Numbered from the stretch's first letter, positions 11,769 through 22,651 are shown. The stretch: 64,000 nt of DNA from Channallabes apus (GCA_030522415.1 CM060124.1:20455754-20519753); one strand, 5' to 3'. Notes: generated by a model not told the origin, from the letters alone. Translations and numbers: made by a program.

Positions 11769-12545
11769 TCAGATGGTTCGTAGTGTTCTGGAGATGTTGT
11801 CAGAGAGGACCGCTGCTCCAGCTCTGCTAGGGTGTAGGCCATCGGTGTGATAGAGCCTAGGACGCTCCCAGAAAACATTCCAGTTATCAACAAAGCGTAA
11901 TTTCTGTTGTTGACACCAAGATTGTAACCATTCATTAAAAGCAAATAATCTACTGAACTTCTCGATTCCTCGCTGAAATGTGGGAAGCGGTCCAGATACG
12001 ATGATCATTGTCGTGGGTGATGTGCTGCGGACCTTCTCGACCAGGCTCCTGAAGTCCTTCTTTAGGATCTCCGTCTGCCTCAGCCTGGTGTCGTTCGTGC
12101 CGGCATGAAGAACCACAGCTCCAATGTTCCTCCTCAGGGCAGCAGGCACCTGTGCAGCAACATCAAGAACACGTGCACCAGGTAAACAGCGTGTGTGCAC
12201 CTTACCTTTAGCCGTGGTAGCACGCACGTGACGAACGATGGAGTCTCCGATGACCAGGACGTCGTGTGCCGTCTCGCGGAGAGGAGCGAAGCGGTTTTGG
12301 GTCGAGATGTCGAAGACGGGTGGTGGTGGTGGAGAGGTCCTCGCCCGGGGCTTGGCGTGCTTCTTCCGCTGCTGCTGTATCCAGGGTCCGTGGTATCCCG
12401 GCGCCGGGGTGTAGGAACACTGGGCGGGATGCGTCCTTGGTGTGTTGGACCTGGGCAGAGAAACACGCGGGGTTGAGGTTGTAGGAGAATTCTCATGCCG
12501 AGAATTTACCTGGGACAGATGAGTGTCGGTCTGCGTCGATTCCAA
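11769..12545 (-). CDS. L2-like LINE ORF1 with SGNH esterase domain
   Basis: A 258-codon open frame. The first third is Pro/Ser/His-rich and of low complexity. From about residue 90 it shows SGNH/GDSL hydrolase blocks: VLVIGDSIVRH (block I Ser), a Gly-bearing PGARV, HAGTNDTR (block III Asn) and TDGLHPSRAG (block V Asp and His). Esterase ORF1 proteins of this kind occur in CR1/L2 LINEs, where they are thought to bind RNA and membranes. The frame opens with TTG after an in-frame TAA and has no upstream ATG, so either the true start lies in another frame or the 5' end is damaged. ORF2 starts about 100 bases downstream. Confidence 0.75.
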   Translation of the reverse strand: MESTQTDTHLSQVNSRHENSPTTSTPRVSLPRSNTPRTHPAQCSYTPAPGYHGPWIQQQRKKHAKPRARTSPPPPPVFDISTQNRFAPLRETAHDVLVIGDSIVRHVRATTAKGKVHTRCLPGARVLDVAAQVPAALRRNIGAVVLHAGTNDTRLRQTEILKKDFRSLVEKVRSTSPTTMIIVSGPLPTFQRGIEKFSRLFAFNEWLQSWCQQQKLRFVDNWNVFWERPRLYHTDGLHPSRAGAAVLSDNISRTLRTI

Positions 12546-12720
12546 CGACGAAATTCCAATTTATCTTTGTCTTCACTAAATTCTCCTGTTGTCTTTAAGC
12601 AGAGCCCCGATGTGGAGGGTTGGGGGGGTCAGACGGCTGACGGCTGGACTTTTGGAGCTACAGGACTGGAGGAGCCTGAACAAGCTGTTGAGGGTGCTGT
12701 AGGAGGGATGACGTCACAGT

Positions 12721-14345
12721 CCGACAGCTTTAGAATGATGTTTGATCAGGTCTACTGTATATTCTGAACATAGAACTGCAAAATGTCTGATACAGTACTT
12801 TGGGGGAAACAAAGACTTAAACTGTTCCATGTTTAATAGTTTTGATATTTGAAAAATTGATATTTTAATATAAAAGACCTATAGATAGAGACTTATAAGC
12901 AGCTGGTGTATCCGGGTAGTTTATTGAACTTTAAGCAAAAAGACAACATGTATTCACCTGTTTTATACAAATTACTGTTTTAACTTTGACTAGTTTTGGA
13001 AGAATAAATTGAATTGTTAAAGTCATGTTTGCATGTTTTAATTTTGGGGGATTGTTTGGGTATTTAAAAAACGTTTAGTTGAACCAACAACTTCAATGGG
13101 CAAAAAATGGGACACAACTTTGTTTTAAATAGTCAAAGAGTTGGGCTGAAAATCATAATAATAATAATTATTGGTCATAGAAACAAATGAAACCAGTTAA
13201 ACACTTGATTATATGTATTCGTGTTTGTGATTATGTGACCCATAATAATTTTTTCTCAGTATAAATAAATGTTTTGGGTTTTAAGAACTCCAAAAGAGCA
13301 ACGACAAACTTAGGAGTGGAAGGTGAGAAACCTCAATGGAGAATACTGAGTATGACATGGTGTTAATTGCTCTGTGTGTGTGTGTTTTTGGCGGGGGGAT
13401 GGGTGTGTGTGTGTGTTTTCGGCTGTTCAGCAGTTCTAAACACAAGCACAGTTTTTGTGCTTAACTAAAATACTTCAATACTTACAGTTTACAGTACAAA
13501 CAAAGTGTGTGCGCTGGGGCGATTGGAAGGTGAGTGAGAATACTCATTTACCAGACAAAAGACGGTCAGAGGCAGGGCCGTTCTAGACCAGGGGGGAGGG
13601 GCGCAGTCAGAAATTTGAAGGGGGCATCATGTTCGAGCACTGTTTTTCCCTGGGCTTATAGTAACAGTATTGTCCTTGCTGAATTGTGTTGAGGCACGCA
13701 AACCCCCTGACCACAATAAGGTGGCAATCCCTCAGGGGGGAAAATAAAAAATAAAAATTAAAGTAATAAAATAAAATTTCATTAATCCAGATTTTATCAA
13801 TCAATGACATAACATTTATCTAAGCTGGATGGTCAAATTCTCAAAAACGTTTAACCTAAAGTAAGACTTAACACACTATAACTAAAATATTTACAAAACT
13901 GAAAGGTTGTCTAATGAATAATAAAAAATACAAACTAAATTAAAACAGATGGGCTATTGAACAGATCATAATATGTTTCATGTTTTCTGATTATAAATGA
14001 TAGATGGGTTGATTTTAGAAAGGCTAAATGAAATAGCTAGTTTTTGGTAATGTCAGTCCAGTAACTATACTATGTAAAAGTAATTATAATATGAATTAAT
14101 TAAGGGCAGGACCTAACCTAATGTTAATAATTTACACCATGATAACATTAGTATTTATGTTTTTGTATATATTTTTAAATGATCAAATGAATGTTTCAGA
14201 GTTTATAATTTGTCGTGTCATCTGTGATTGAGACCCATGAGTTAAATTGAAATAATTTTTATAGGTAGTAAGCCAGGTTTTAGTAACCTTGGATAAATCA
14301 CAATGTAAGCCCTCTCTCGCGCACGCGCTCTCACGCTATCTCTCG
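12721..14345. other. Native DNA of the TA transposon
   Basis: AT-rich, with no ORF that I can assign. The stretch 13680-14345 is repeated, inverted, at about 42480-43095 in the second copy, and part of it (13690-13870) again at 50410-50660 with the conserved ccctgagggattgccacctt block. 13376-13420 holds (GT)n. Confidence 0.5.
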
Positions 14346-14347
14346 CA

Positions 14348-14412
<65 letters not shown>
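14346..14412. repeat. (CA)n microsatellite
   Basis: About 65 bases of uninterrupted CA dinucleotides. The second transposon copy carries a shorter tract at the equivalent place (about 42488-42508). Confidence 0.95.
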
Positions 14413-14534
14413 ACACACACAGACACACACAAATAACACATGAAATCGCATAAAACCAAATGAAACTAGGGTAAAAAATATAAGCAGTAAAAATACAGTA
14501 GTATCCTGTAGGTGATTCCTGTCCTGTGATAACA

Positions 14535-16440
14535 AATTCAAATTCAAAATAAATAAAATAAAATAAATAGTCAATAAAAAGGAAATACTAAAGAAATAAA
14601 TTTAACTAGTAAAATTAACTGTACAATAAGGGCATAATAAAATATTGCAAAATATAGAAATATAGGGTAGATAGAGTATATATGTATATAGAATTTAAAG
14701 TGTCAGTGGTTGTGCAAATATGCATGAAAGTGACTAATGAAAGTGACATGTGCAATTGTCCAGATATATAAATATTTAGTGCAAGTGTGTATGAATGTGT
14801 TCATGATTGTCCAGTCAGTGTTGTGAGCTTAAAAAGATGTTATTAGTCCTGTGTGGTGTAGTGATGGTTGAGAGACCTTATCGCCTGCGGGAAGAAGCTC
14901 CTCCTCAGCCTCTCTGTGTTGGCCTTTAGGGATCGGAATCACTTCCCAGACCGCAACAAAGAGAACAGTCCATTACTGGGGTGACTGAGGTCCTTCATGA
15001 TCTTCCTGGCCTTAGTCCAGCACCGCTTGCTGTAGATCGAGTGCAGGTCAGGGAGCTCAGTGTGGATGATGCGCTCGGCTGATCGCACCACCCTCTGTAG
15101 AGCTCGTCTGTCCTGCATGGTGCTGTTCCCGAACCAGGTCGTGATGTTTCCTGTCAGGATGCTCTCTATGGTGCAGGAGTAGAAGTTCCTGAGCACCTTG
15201 GAGGGCAGTCTAAAGTCTCTCAAGCGTCTGAGGTGGTAGAGACGCTGCCGGGCTTTTTTCACCACGGTGTTGATGTGACAGGACCATGACAGGTCCTGCG
15301 TGATGTGAACACCGAGGTATCTGAAGCTGTCCACTCTCTCCACTGGGCTCCTGTTGATGACGGGGGTCTGGTAGTTCCTCTCCTGCTTTGTACTAAAGTC
15401 CACTGTCAGCTCCTTTGTCTTACTGACGTTCAGGAGGAGATTGTTCCTCTGGCACCAGTTCTCCAGATTTCCAATCTCCTCTAGGTAGTCCGACTCATCA
15501 TTGTTGGTGATCAGTCCGACCACGACGGTGTCGTCAGCAAACTTGATGATGGAGGTGGAGTTGGTAGTGGCCATGCAGTCGTGGGTGTACAAAGAGTACA
15601 GCAGGGGGCTCAGAACACAACCCTGGGGGGCTCCAGTGCTGAGAGTGAGTCCGCCCATCCTTACTGCCTGTGGTCTGCCAGTCAGAAAATTGGAGATCCA
15701 CTGACATATAGATGAGCTGAGTCCCAGGTGCTCCAGCTTGGTGGTGAGTGTGGAGGGAATTATGGTATTAAAAGCAGAGCTGTAGTCGATGAAGAGCATT
15801 TTAACATAATTCCCTTTCCTAGTGTCCAGGTGAGTGAGTGATGTGTGGAGGAGATGAGAGATTGCATCGTCTGTTGAGCGGTTCTGACGGTATGCAAACT
15901 GTAGTGGGTCCAGTGTGTCGGGTAGTGAAGAAATGATGAAGTCTCTGATAAGGCGTTCAAAGCACTTCATCACTACTGAGGTGAGGGCTACAGGGCGATA
16001 GTCATTGAGGGAAGCAGGATGTGGTTTCTTCGGGACAGGAACAATGATGGACTCTTTGAAGCATGTGGGGATCACCGACTGAGATAAGGAGATGTTGAAT
16101 ATCTCAGTGAACACAGGTGCTAGCTGGTCTGCGCAGGATCTGAGGATACGACCTGAGATGCCGTCTGGTCCTGCTGCTTTCCTGGTATTCACTCTCCTGA
16201 AGGCTCTCCTCACGTCGTGCTCGGAGATGATGAGCGCGTTCCCGGTGCTGGCAGTGTCTTCCTGTCTGCAGCCGTTAGCGCCGCTAGCATTAGCGCCGTT
16301 AGCATTAGCATCGCTAGCGTCTTTAGCTGCAGCCTCGACGCGAGCATAGAAGGTGTTGAGCTCGTCTGCCAGAGTCGCGTCCGCGTTCGTCATACCGGAT
16401 GTTGGTGCTTTATAATCCTTTATTGTTCTCAGGCACTAAT
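14535..16440 (-). mobile_element. 5'-truncated Rex1-like LINE
   Basis: The second transposon copy (42345-42375) has the uninterrupted sequence cctgttatcacagg where this one is split between gtgataaca (ending 14534) and ggcactaacac (from 16442), which fixes the insertion. The minus-strand element ends at 14535 in a gaatttgaattt tail. It has no endonuclease region, so it is 5'-truncated. A 10-bp unit (aggcactaat/c) is doubled at 16431-16450. Confidence 0.8.
14939..16393 (-). CDS. Rex1-like LINE reverse transcriptase, N-terminally truncated
   Basis: 484 open codons containing reverse transcriptase blocks: RRVNTRKAAGPDGISGRIL, NDYRPVALTS, MLFIDYSSAFNTI (catalytic Asp), [20 protein letters not shown] and IIKFADDTVVVG with the FADD box. 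It is followed by a fish Rex1/Babar-type C-terminus (RYLGVHITQDLSW, then AERIIHTELPDLHSIY). The endonuclease domain expected upstream is missing. The short region before RT has an Ala/Asn/Gly-rich imperfect repeat. It would reverse transcribe LINE RNA if expressed, but without endonuclease and promoter it is a dead copy. A relative without an open frame lies at 29149-30235. Confidence 0.85.
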   Translation of the reverse strand: MTNADATLADELNTFYARVEAAAKDASDANANGANASGANGCRQEDTASTGNALIISEHDVRRAFRRVNTRKAAGPDGISGRILRSCADQLAPVFTEIFNISLSQSVIPTCFKESIIVPVPKKPHPASLNDYRPVALTSVVMKCFERLIRDFIISSLPDTLDPLQFAYRQNRSTDDAISHLLHTSLTHLDTRKGNYVKMLFIDYSSAFNTIIPSTLTTKLEHLGLSSSICQWISNFLTGRPQAVRMGGLTLSTGAPQGCVLSPLLYSLYTHDCMATTNSTSIIKFADDTVVVGLITNNDESDYLEEIGNLENWCQRNNLLLNVSKTKELTVDFSTKQERNYQTPVINRSPVERVDSFRYLGVHITQDLSWSCHINTVVKKARQRLYHLRRLRDFRLPSKVLRNFYSCTIESILTGNITTWFGNSTMQDRRALQRVVRSAERIIHTELPDLHSIYSKRCWTKARKIMKDLSHPSNGLFSLLRSGK

Positions 16441-16749
16441 AGGCACTAACACTCTAGAACTGTTTAGTTCTGTTAGTTTTGTTTTCAAGTGTGAATGTTT
16501 ATGGGGATTAAATCCATCTCTGCTGCCGCGTCTATACACAGTTGTGATAAGTGATTGATGCCCCATCAGATCTTTGATGTAGGACATTATGCTGGTTAAA
16601 TGACTAAAGAAATACTGATCCATATGGACAGATATTTGTTCCAGATATTATGCACCATTAATCAATTTGTTATGCCAATTTGACTTTCAGCGAAAACATA
16701 AAAAAATATAACGAAAACAAACCCAAGCAGAAGTTAAATTTTAAGCTTT

Positions 16750-16905
16750 ACTTTCAAATTAAAATTTGATTTGTCACATACACAGCACGATATGCAGTAA
16801 AATGCTTTGGGTGCTTTAGGTGAGGCTCGAACTCGGTATTGCTTCACCTGGACCGCTTTATAAGTATCACGCGCTAACCGATTGCGCCACGGGAGCCACA
16901 CGGAA
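16750..16905 (-). repeat. tRNA-Ile-derived SINE
   Basis: The minus strand shows a tRNA head resembling tRNA-Ile(UAU): ggctcccgtggcgcaatcgg, ttagcgcgtgatacttataa with TAT at the anticodon, and a B box gagttcgagcctc. It has no matching acceptor stem and runs into a tail (actgcatatcgtgctgtgta, then gtgacaaat, ending ttaatttgaaa) that resembles the 3' end of the Rex1-like LINE. The same SINE is at 41895-42050. Confidence 0.75.
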
Positions 16906-17940
16906 GTTGGTCTTGTCAGAGTATCCTCTCTCTCGTGCACACACACACATATACACACACACAACACATGAAATTGCATAAAACCAAACTAAATATAAGC
17001 AATAAAAAAAATCAGTAAAAATACATTAGTATAACAGGCGCTAAACCTCTGGAACTTTTTTACTATTGTTTCCAAGTGTTTATGAGGATTTAATCTGTCT
17101 CTGCTGCCGCATCCATTCACAGTTGTGATAAGTGATTAATGTCCCATCAGATTTTTTGACGGGGGAGCATTATGCATTATTAAATGACTAAAGAAATACT
17201 GATCCATATGGGCAGATATTTGTTCCAGGTTGCATGTGCCATTAATTGCCTTTCTTATGCCACTTGTTGACTATCAGTGAAAAAAAAACATCATCAAAAA
17301 TATAACGAAAACAAACCCAAGCAGACGTTACATTTTGAGCTTTACTTTGCAGCAAAATATTATCAATCAGTATATTAAATGGAACTAGGTAAAATACACC
17401 GTAATGTAAAATACTGTACACAGCCCGCATTTGTATTCCGTACCTACAATGATCGGTATAGACAAATTACAGCCGCTACCGTGTCTTTAAGGATCATTTC
17501 AGGATGTCTTAAAAAATATTTCACTAACTTGTTTTATTAAGTCATTATTAAATAATAAATAGCATAATCATCATGGGTTGTGTATTGAGTGATTTAATAA
17601 ATCTGTTTTATTAATTGGTTTGTTGTTATTGTTTTTTACTACGTCATCTATTTATGAAACTATGTTGATAATACAAGAACTGTCTGTACAGTATATTAAA
17701 TATATGGTATTGGGCTTCCTGGACACTGCAGTTAACTGTGCCAGTCAATGCTCCATCTGGCGGAATTATACGGCATTGCAACCATCTTTTTAGAAAGCGC
17801 ATGGGGGCGTTTATGGGGCAGGGCATTGTTAACTGCGTCATCGCGGGGGATCACACTCCGTGCACGGACCGTGCATTAACCCTTCATGATCCTGCCATGG
17901 ATCCATCATGCTCCAGGCGGCTGTTTGACGTGGCTCTCAC
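16906..17940. other. Native DNA and right subterminal region of the TA transposon
   Basis: No gene. It is repeated inverted at 40850-41880. The last 230 bases are GC-richer and highly conserved between copies (cattgcaaccatcttt, gcgcatgggggcgtttatgg), as expected for a subterminal binding region. Confidence 0.5.
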
Positions 17941-17941
17941 T

Positions 17942-19925
17942 GTAGCATTGTTACCATAGAGAAACCCATAATGTTAAAATGGACAATGGAACAAATCAAA
18001 GCAGAGTATGCTGATGTGTTCACTGGTGATGGATGCCTTGAGGGGGAATACAAAATCAAAGTTGATGACACTGTAAAGGCAGTGCAGCTACCAAAAAGAT
18101 GTTTTCCAGTCACTATGATGAAGCCGCTCAAGGAGGAACTGCAGGATCTACAATGCACAGTAGAGGCACTATCACGCCGGTAGAATGCAGCACTGATTGG
18201 ATCAGCGGGCTGGTTGTCATACAGAAACAAAATGGCAAGTTAAGGGTATGCATTGATCCAAGGCCACTGAACAAAGCACTTAAAAGCAACCACTTCCCAC
18301 TGCCAACTATTGAAAACACAAAGTTTTCACTGTTTGTGATGTTAAAAATGGCTTTTGGCATGTCAATCTAGAAGAGGAGTCTAGTTATCTAACAACATTT
18401 TCTACTCCATTTGGCCACTACAGATGGTTAAGGATGCCGATGGGAATAAGTCCGGCTCCTGAAGTATTTCAGCACAAACTGCAAGCCTTGGAAGATCTGC
18501 CTGGCCTGTATATCATTGCGGACGATGTGCTAATAACAGGGCAAGGTGAGACACAAGAAGCAGCTGAGCACGACCATGATGAAAAGTTACAGTAAGAAGG
18601 TTTTTGAGCCATTCCAGGGAAAAGAACATTAAACTAAACCTAGACAAACTAAACCTTAGACAAAGAGAAGCAGCATACACAGGACACCTTCTAACGTCAG
18701 GTGGACTTAAAATTGACCCAGAGAAAGTTTGTGCCATTAAACAGATGCCTCAACCAACAGATGTGAAGGCAGTTCAAAGACTACTGGGTATGGTAAATTA
18801 CCTAGCAAAGTTTTGCCCCCACCTCTCGGACCAGTGCCAGGTGTTGAGGCAATTGACACACAAAGACAGTGAGTGGAACTGGACAACTCAACATGAGGAA
18901 GCATTTCAGAAACTGAAAGAAACTATTTCTAATGCAAATAGTGATAAAATATTACAACCCTGATGAGGAACTGACTGTACAGTGTGATGCCTCAGACGCA
19001 GGTTTGGGTGCAGCACTCCTACAGAGTGGTAAGCCAGTCACATTTGCAAGTAGAATTTTAGCATAGCCTTGCTCACACAAATCGAGCAAGGCTACGCGCA
19101 AAGAGAGAATGAGCTTCTAGCCGAAGTGTTCAACATTGAAAAATTTCACCAATACACGTATGGTCGCAAAGTTACTGTATAAAGTGATCACAAGCCATTA
19201 GAAAACATAGTGAGAAAACCACTACTGAGTGTGCCCTCGTAGACACGATTAGCAGAGCATATCTTCCTGAGTGTTCATCTTACGACTCAGCTGAAGCTTA
19301 GATAGAGACTGTTAATACGGTACACTGGTTCTCAATTTCGACAGATAGACTTCATGCATTCCAATCCACAACAGCTGATGATAAAACGCTACAGATCCAA
19401 CTGATCAAAACAATATGCCAAGGTTGGCCAAAGGATAAAAACAAGACACCAGTTGAAATCGGGCCTTATTTCTGCCTAAAAGAGGAGCTGGCATATCAGA
19501 ATGGAATAGTGTTCAGTGGCGAATGTATCCTTGTTCCTAATGCACTACAGAGAGAGATCATAGCCCCTTAACATGCATCACACCTGGGGGTAGAGAGATG
19601 ACTGTGGAGGGCCAGAGAATGTGTTTACTGGCAGGGCATGAATGAGCAGATCAAAACGTATATAGGCAAGTGTGACATTTGTACAGTAGGTCAGTAGACA
19701 ATAAACAGCAAAAAGAAACCCTAATCAAACACGATATGTCTGAGGAACTCGATGACATAGAAATTACTAACCCCAATAGGCCGGAGCGTGAACTGCCACA
19801 CAATGTCACTGAGAGACACGCACACAGGGACACTACTAACAAAGACAAACCCATTACCACAAGATCGGGTTGCACTGTGCTGCAGCCACACCGTTACAAA
19901 GACTTTGTGATGTCCAAGAAGTAGA
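17942..19925 (+). pseudogene. Gypsy-like pol remnant (RT, RNase H, integrase start)
   Basis: Continuation of the element at 5314-6680. It reads a pol linker (IKAEYADVFTGDGCLEGEY), RT (GLVVIQKQNGKLRVCIDPRP, then an ADDVLITG catalytic box near 18515-18540, then TGHLLTSGGLKIDPEKV), RNase H (YYNPDEELTVQCDASDAG near 18950-19000) and an integrase zinc-binding stretch (WRARECVYWQGMN, then CDICT near 19660). Several frameshifts and stops separate these pieces. The integrase core is missing: from 19690 the sequence jumps to a C-terminal-like stretch (TTRSGCTVLQPHRYKDF). Confidence 0.75.
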
Positions 19926-20183
19926 ATTGGAGTACAGCCTGTGGGGAAAAGAGGGATAGAGAAACAGGACTGGAATCTCTGAAATTTTGTGAATATTGTT
20001 GAGTGCAGTTTTGTATCATTTTGAGTAACGTTGACCTAGCTAATGTTTAAGTTTCTGGACTAAGCAAAAAACCTCACAAAGAAATGTTTTGTACAGCTGT
20101 TGTGGAGACATTTTTAATTTATTTGTGCATGATATGAGTTGGAAAAGAAAGAGTTAAACTTTCAAAACAGAAAGAAACTATTG

Positions 20184-20307
20184 TTGAGATGTTTGTTGCA
20201 ACCGGGACTGTTGTTAGTGTTACACAGCGTGTACGAAGAGTGAAATTAGAGCAGAGTGTTTGTTATACTTTAAGCAATACTACCATAAAAAATTAAGATA
20301 TTCTGAA
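20184..20307 (+). mobile_element. Partial 3' LTR of the Gypsy-like element
   Basis: Matches 5314 onward (gagatgtttgttgcaaccgg, then gagcagagtgtttgttatac) and then diverges after aagatattc, so about 60 bases of the LTR end are lost. Confidence 0.7.
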
Positions 20308-20671
20308 CGAATGGCAGTTGCACCGGGGAAGCAGAGACACAGGTGCGTGGCTGACTCTTTGTTGACCTTGGCATGTGGGATTCTTCCCAATAATTTGAAT
20401 CTGTGTCAAAGAAAATTGAATAAGTCTCATGCATACATTTTTTCACTCACTGGCAAGCGCCATAGCTGTCTTCTTATAGGGAGCAGTCGACAGGTAGACG
20501 GTGTATGATTTGTTGTTGCTCATGCCGTTGAGTTGTGGTGCCTCGCCCCTTTTTGTGGTTTAGTGTTGTCCAAGGTGTTGTCTGAGTTTGTTTTTCCTCC
20601 AATATGAGCGAGATGTTGTCTTATAGTTTGCACTGAGTTCAAGCCCATCGCCACACAGACATTTCATTATA

Positions 20672-22292
20672 CAGTGGTGTGAAAAACTATTTGCCCCCTT
20701 CCTGATTTCTTATTCTTTTGCATGTTTGTCACACTTAAATGTTTCTGCTCATCAAAAACCGTTAACGATTAGTCAAAGATAACATTATTGAACACAAAAT
20801 GCAGTTTTTAAATGAAGGTTTACGTTATTAAGGGAGAGAAAAAACTCCAAATCTACATGGCCCTGTGTGAAAAAGTGATTGCCCCCCTTGTTAAAAAATA
20901 ACTTAACTGTGGTTTATCACACCTGAGTTCAATTTCTGTAGTCACCCCCAGGCCTGATTACTGCCACACCTGTTTCAATCAAGAAATCACTTAAATAGGA
21001 GCTACCTGACACAGAGAAGTAGACCAAAAGCACCTCAAAAGCTAGACATCATGCCAAGATCCAAAGAAATTCAGGAACAAACGAGAACAAAAGTAATTGA
21101 GATCTATCAGTCTGGTAAAGGTTATAAAGCCATTTCTAAAGCTTTGGGACTCCAGCGAACCACAGTGAGAGCCATTATCCACAAATGGCAAAAACATGGA
21201 ACAGTGGTGAACCTTCCCAGGAGTGGCCGGCCGACCAAAATTACCCCAAGAGCGCAGAGACAACTCATCCGAGAGGCCACAAAAGACCCCAGGACAACAT
21301 CTAAAGAACTGCAGGCCTCACTTGCCTCAATTAAGGTCAGTGTTCACGACTCCACCATAAGAAAGAGACTGGGCAAAAACGGCCTGCATGGCAGATTTCC
21401 AAGGCGCAAACCACTTTTAAGCAAAAAGAACATTAAGGCTCGTCTCAATTTTGCTAAAAAAACATCTCAATGATTGCCAAGACTTTTGGGAAAATACCTT
21501 GTGGACCGACGAGACAAAAGTTGAACTTTTTGGAAGGTGCGTGTCCCGTTACATCTGGCATAAAAGTAACACAGCATTTCAGAAAAAGAACATCATACCA
21601 ACAGTAAAATATGGTGGTGGTAGTGTGATGGTCTGGGGTTGTTTTGCTGCTTCAGGACCTGGAAGGCTTGCTGTGATAGATGGAACCATGAATTCTACTG
21701 TCTACCAAAAAATCCTGAAGGAGAATGTCCGGCCATCTGTTCGTCAACTCAAGCTGAAGCGATCTTGGGTGCTGCAGCAGGACAATGACCCAAAACATAC
21801 CAGCAAATCCACCTCTGAATGGCTGAAGAAAAACAAAATGAAGACTTTGGAGTGGCCTAGTCAAAGTCCTGACCTGAATCCTATTGAGATGTTGTGGCAT
21901 GACCTTAAAAAGGCGGTTCATGCTAGAAAACCCTCAAATAAAGCTGAATTACAACAATTCTGCAAAGATGAGTGGGCCAAAATTCCTCCAGAGCGCTGTA
22001 AAAGACTCGTTGCAAGTTATCGCAAACGCTTGATTGCAGTTATTGCTGCTAAGGGTGGCCCAACCAGTTATTAGGTTCAGGGGGCAATTACTTTTTCACA
22101 CAGGGCCATGTAGGTTTGGATTTTTTTTCTCACTAAATAATAAAACCCCTCATTTAAAAACTGCATTTTGTGTTTACTTGTGTTATCTTTGACTAATAGT
22201 TAAATGTGTTTGATAATCAGAAACATTTTGTGTGACAAACATGCAAAAGAATAAGAAATCAGGAGGGGGGCAAATAGTTTTTCACACCACTG
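20672..22292 (+). mobile_element. Nearly intact Tc1-like transposon
   Basis: Flanked by TA at both ends (20670-20671 and 22293-22294). The terminal inverted repeats begin cagtggtgtgaaaaactatt and extend about 200 bp. Inside each, a second related motif (gtgtgaaaaagtgattgccc on the left) gives the IR/DR arrangement known for Sleeping Beauty-type Tc1 elements, where transposase binds outer and inner sites. One transposase gene lies between them. Confidence 0.9.
21051..22074 (+). pseudogene. Tc1-like DD34E transposase with one frameshift
   Basis: ATG at 21051. Residues 1-115 form paired helix-turn-helix DNA-binding domains (MPRSKEIQEQTRTKVIEIYQ at the start, then RSGRPTKITPRAQR, the GRPR-like hook). 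The catalytic domain shows WTDETKVELFG (first Asp), WGCFAASGPG (Gly-rich box), QQDNDPKH (second Asp) and NPIEMLWHDL (Glu), with 34 residues between second Asp and Glu. The C-terminus KGGPTSY is as expected. The only lesion is one extra A in a run of seven at about 21456-21462, which throws the first frame to a stop at 21473. Otherwise the protein would be about 340 residues, the usual family length. The extra base could be real or an assembly error. Confidence 0.9.
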
Positions 22293-22296
22293 TAAG

Positions 22297-22650
22297 TATA
22301 TATTTTTCACGCCTGTAAGGCAAGTATACATAGAGTTTCGGTTCATTTTTTGACGTGCTTAAGTTCACCAAACTCTGTACAGAATAGCGCACCCTGTTTG
22401 CTTTCATTATTTTACAAAATCATAACATTTTGTCATCACTGTGAGTGTACTTAAATAAAAGTAGAGTCTTATAATGGTTATGTAGCTCATATAGTTTTAT
22501 TATATATTTTGGACATTAATTGTATAGTCTGACAGCAACGTTGTGTCCCAGGCCAAAAACAGTCGCAGTAGGACGGCATTAATTTGTAAAGATTTTACCA
22601 CAAAAATATGTGATACATTTGTACATCTACAGTTGTCTGGCGTTGCATTT
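22297..22650. other. AT-rich spacer with a repeat shared with 30.9 kb
   Basis: No gene. 22458-22510 (agagtcttataatggttatg) resembles 30906-30953 and continues where 31207 resumes, so it acts as an empty site for the LTR at 30954-31206. Confidence 0.4.
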
Positions 22651-22651
22651 A

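Larger units (their letters stand above)
7905..12720 (-). mobile_element. Near full-length L2-like LINE
   Basis: The minus strand carries ORF1 (SGNH esterase), ORF2 (endonuclease plus RT) and a 3' UTR. The UTR contains tatttatatagcgctttt and aaagcagcttcacaaa motifs common to fish L2 3' ends, and the element ends in a (caatt)n simple repeat at 7905-7925. An A-run and (TA)n lie at 8001-8060 inside the 3' region. The 5' boundary is placed loosely near 12720, where GC-rich sequence stops. It sits inside the TA transposon. Confidence 0.75.
6681..17941. mobile_element. Large TA-flanked DNA transposon, nested host of LINEs
   Basis: The left end cagtgggagccacgcc and right end ggctctcactg are inverted. 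About 26 bp match well, including aaatagccgc against gcggctgttt, and each end abuts a TA. The insertion splits a Gypsy-like pol frame whose two sides continue in the same frame if one TA is kept, so the boundaries are supported twice. Without the L2-like LINE (7905-12720) and Rex1-like LINE (14535-16440) about 4.5 kb of native sequence remains, with no transposase that I can recognise. A second copy starts at 40849. TA duplication fits the Tc1/mariner superfamily or another TA-targeting group; assignment is open. Confidence 0.65.

Noticed and set aside
12195..12484. GC-rich ORFs on the plus strand at 12195-12484
   Set aside because: Antisense to the LINE ORF1. Composition explains the open frames.
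14242..14574. ORF with long Cys-Val repeat
   Set aside because: Translation of the (CA)n microsatellite; not a protein.
16829..16905. Genuine tRNA-Ile gene
   Set aside because: The acceptor stem does not close, and a LINE-like tail follows in both copies, so it is a SINE.
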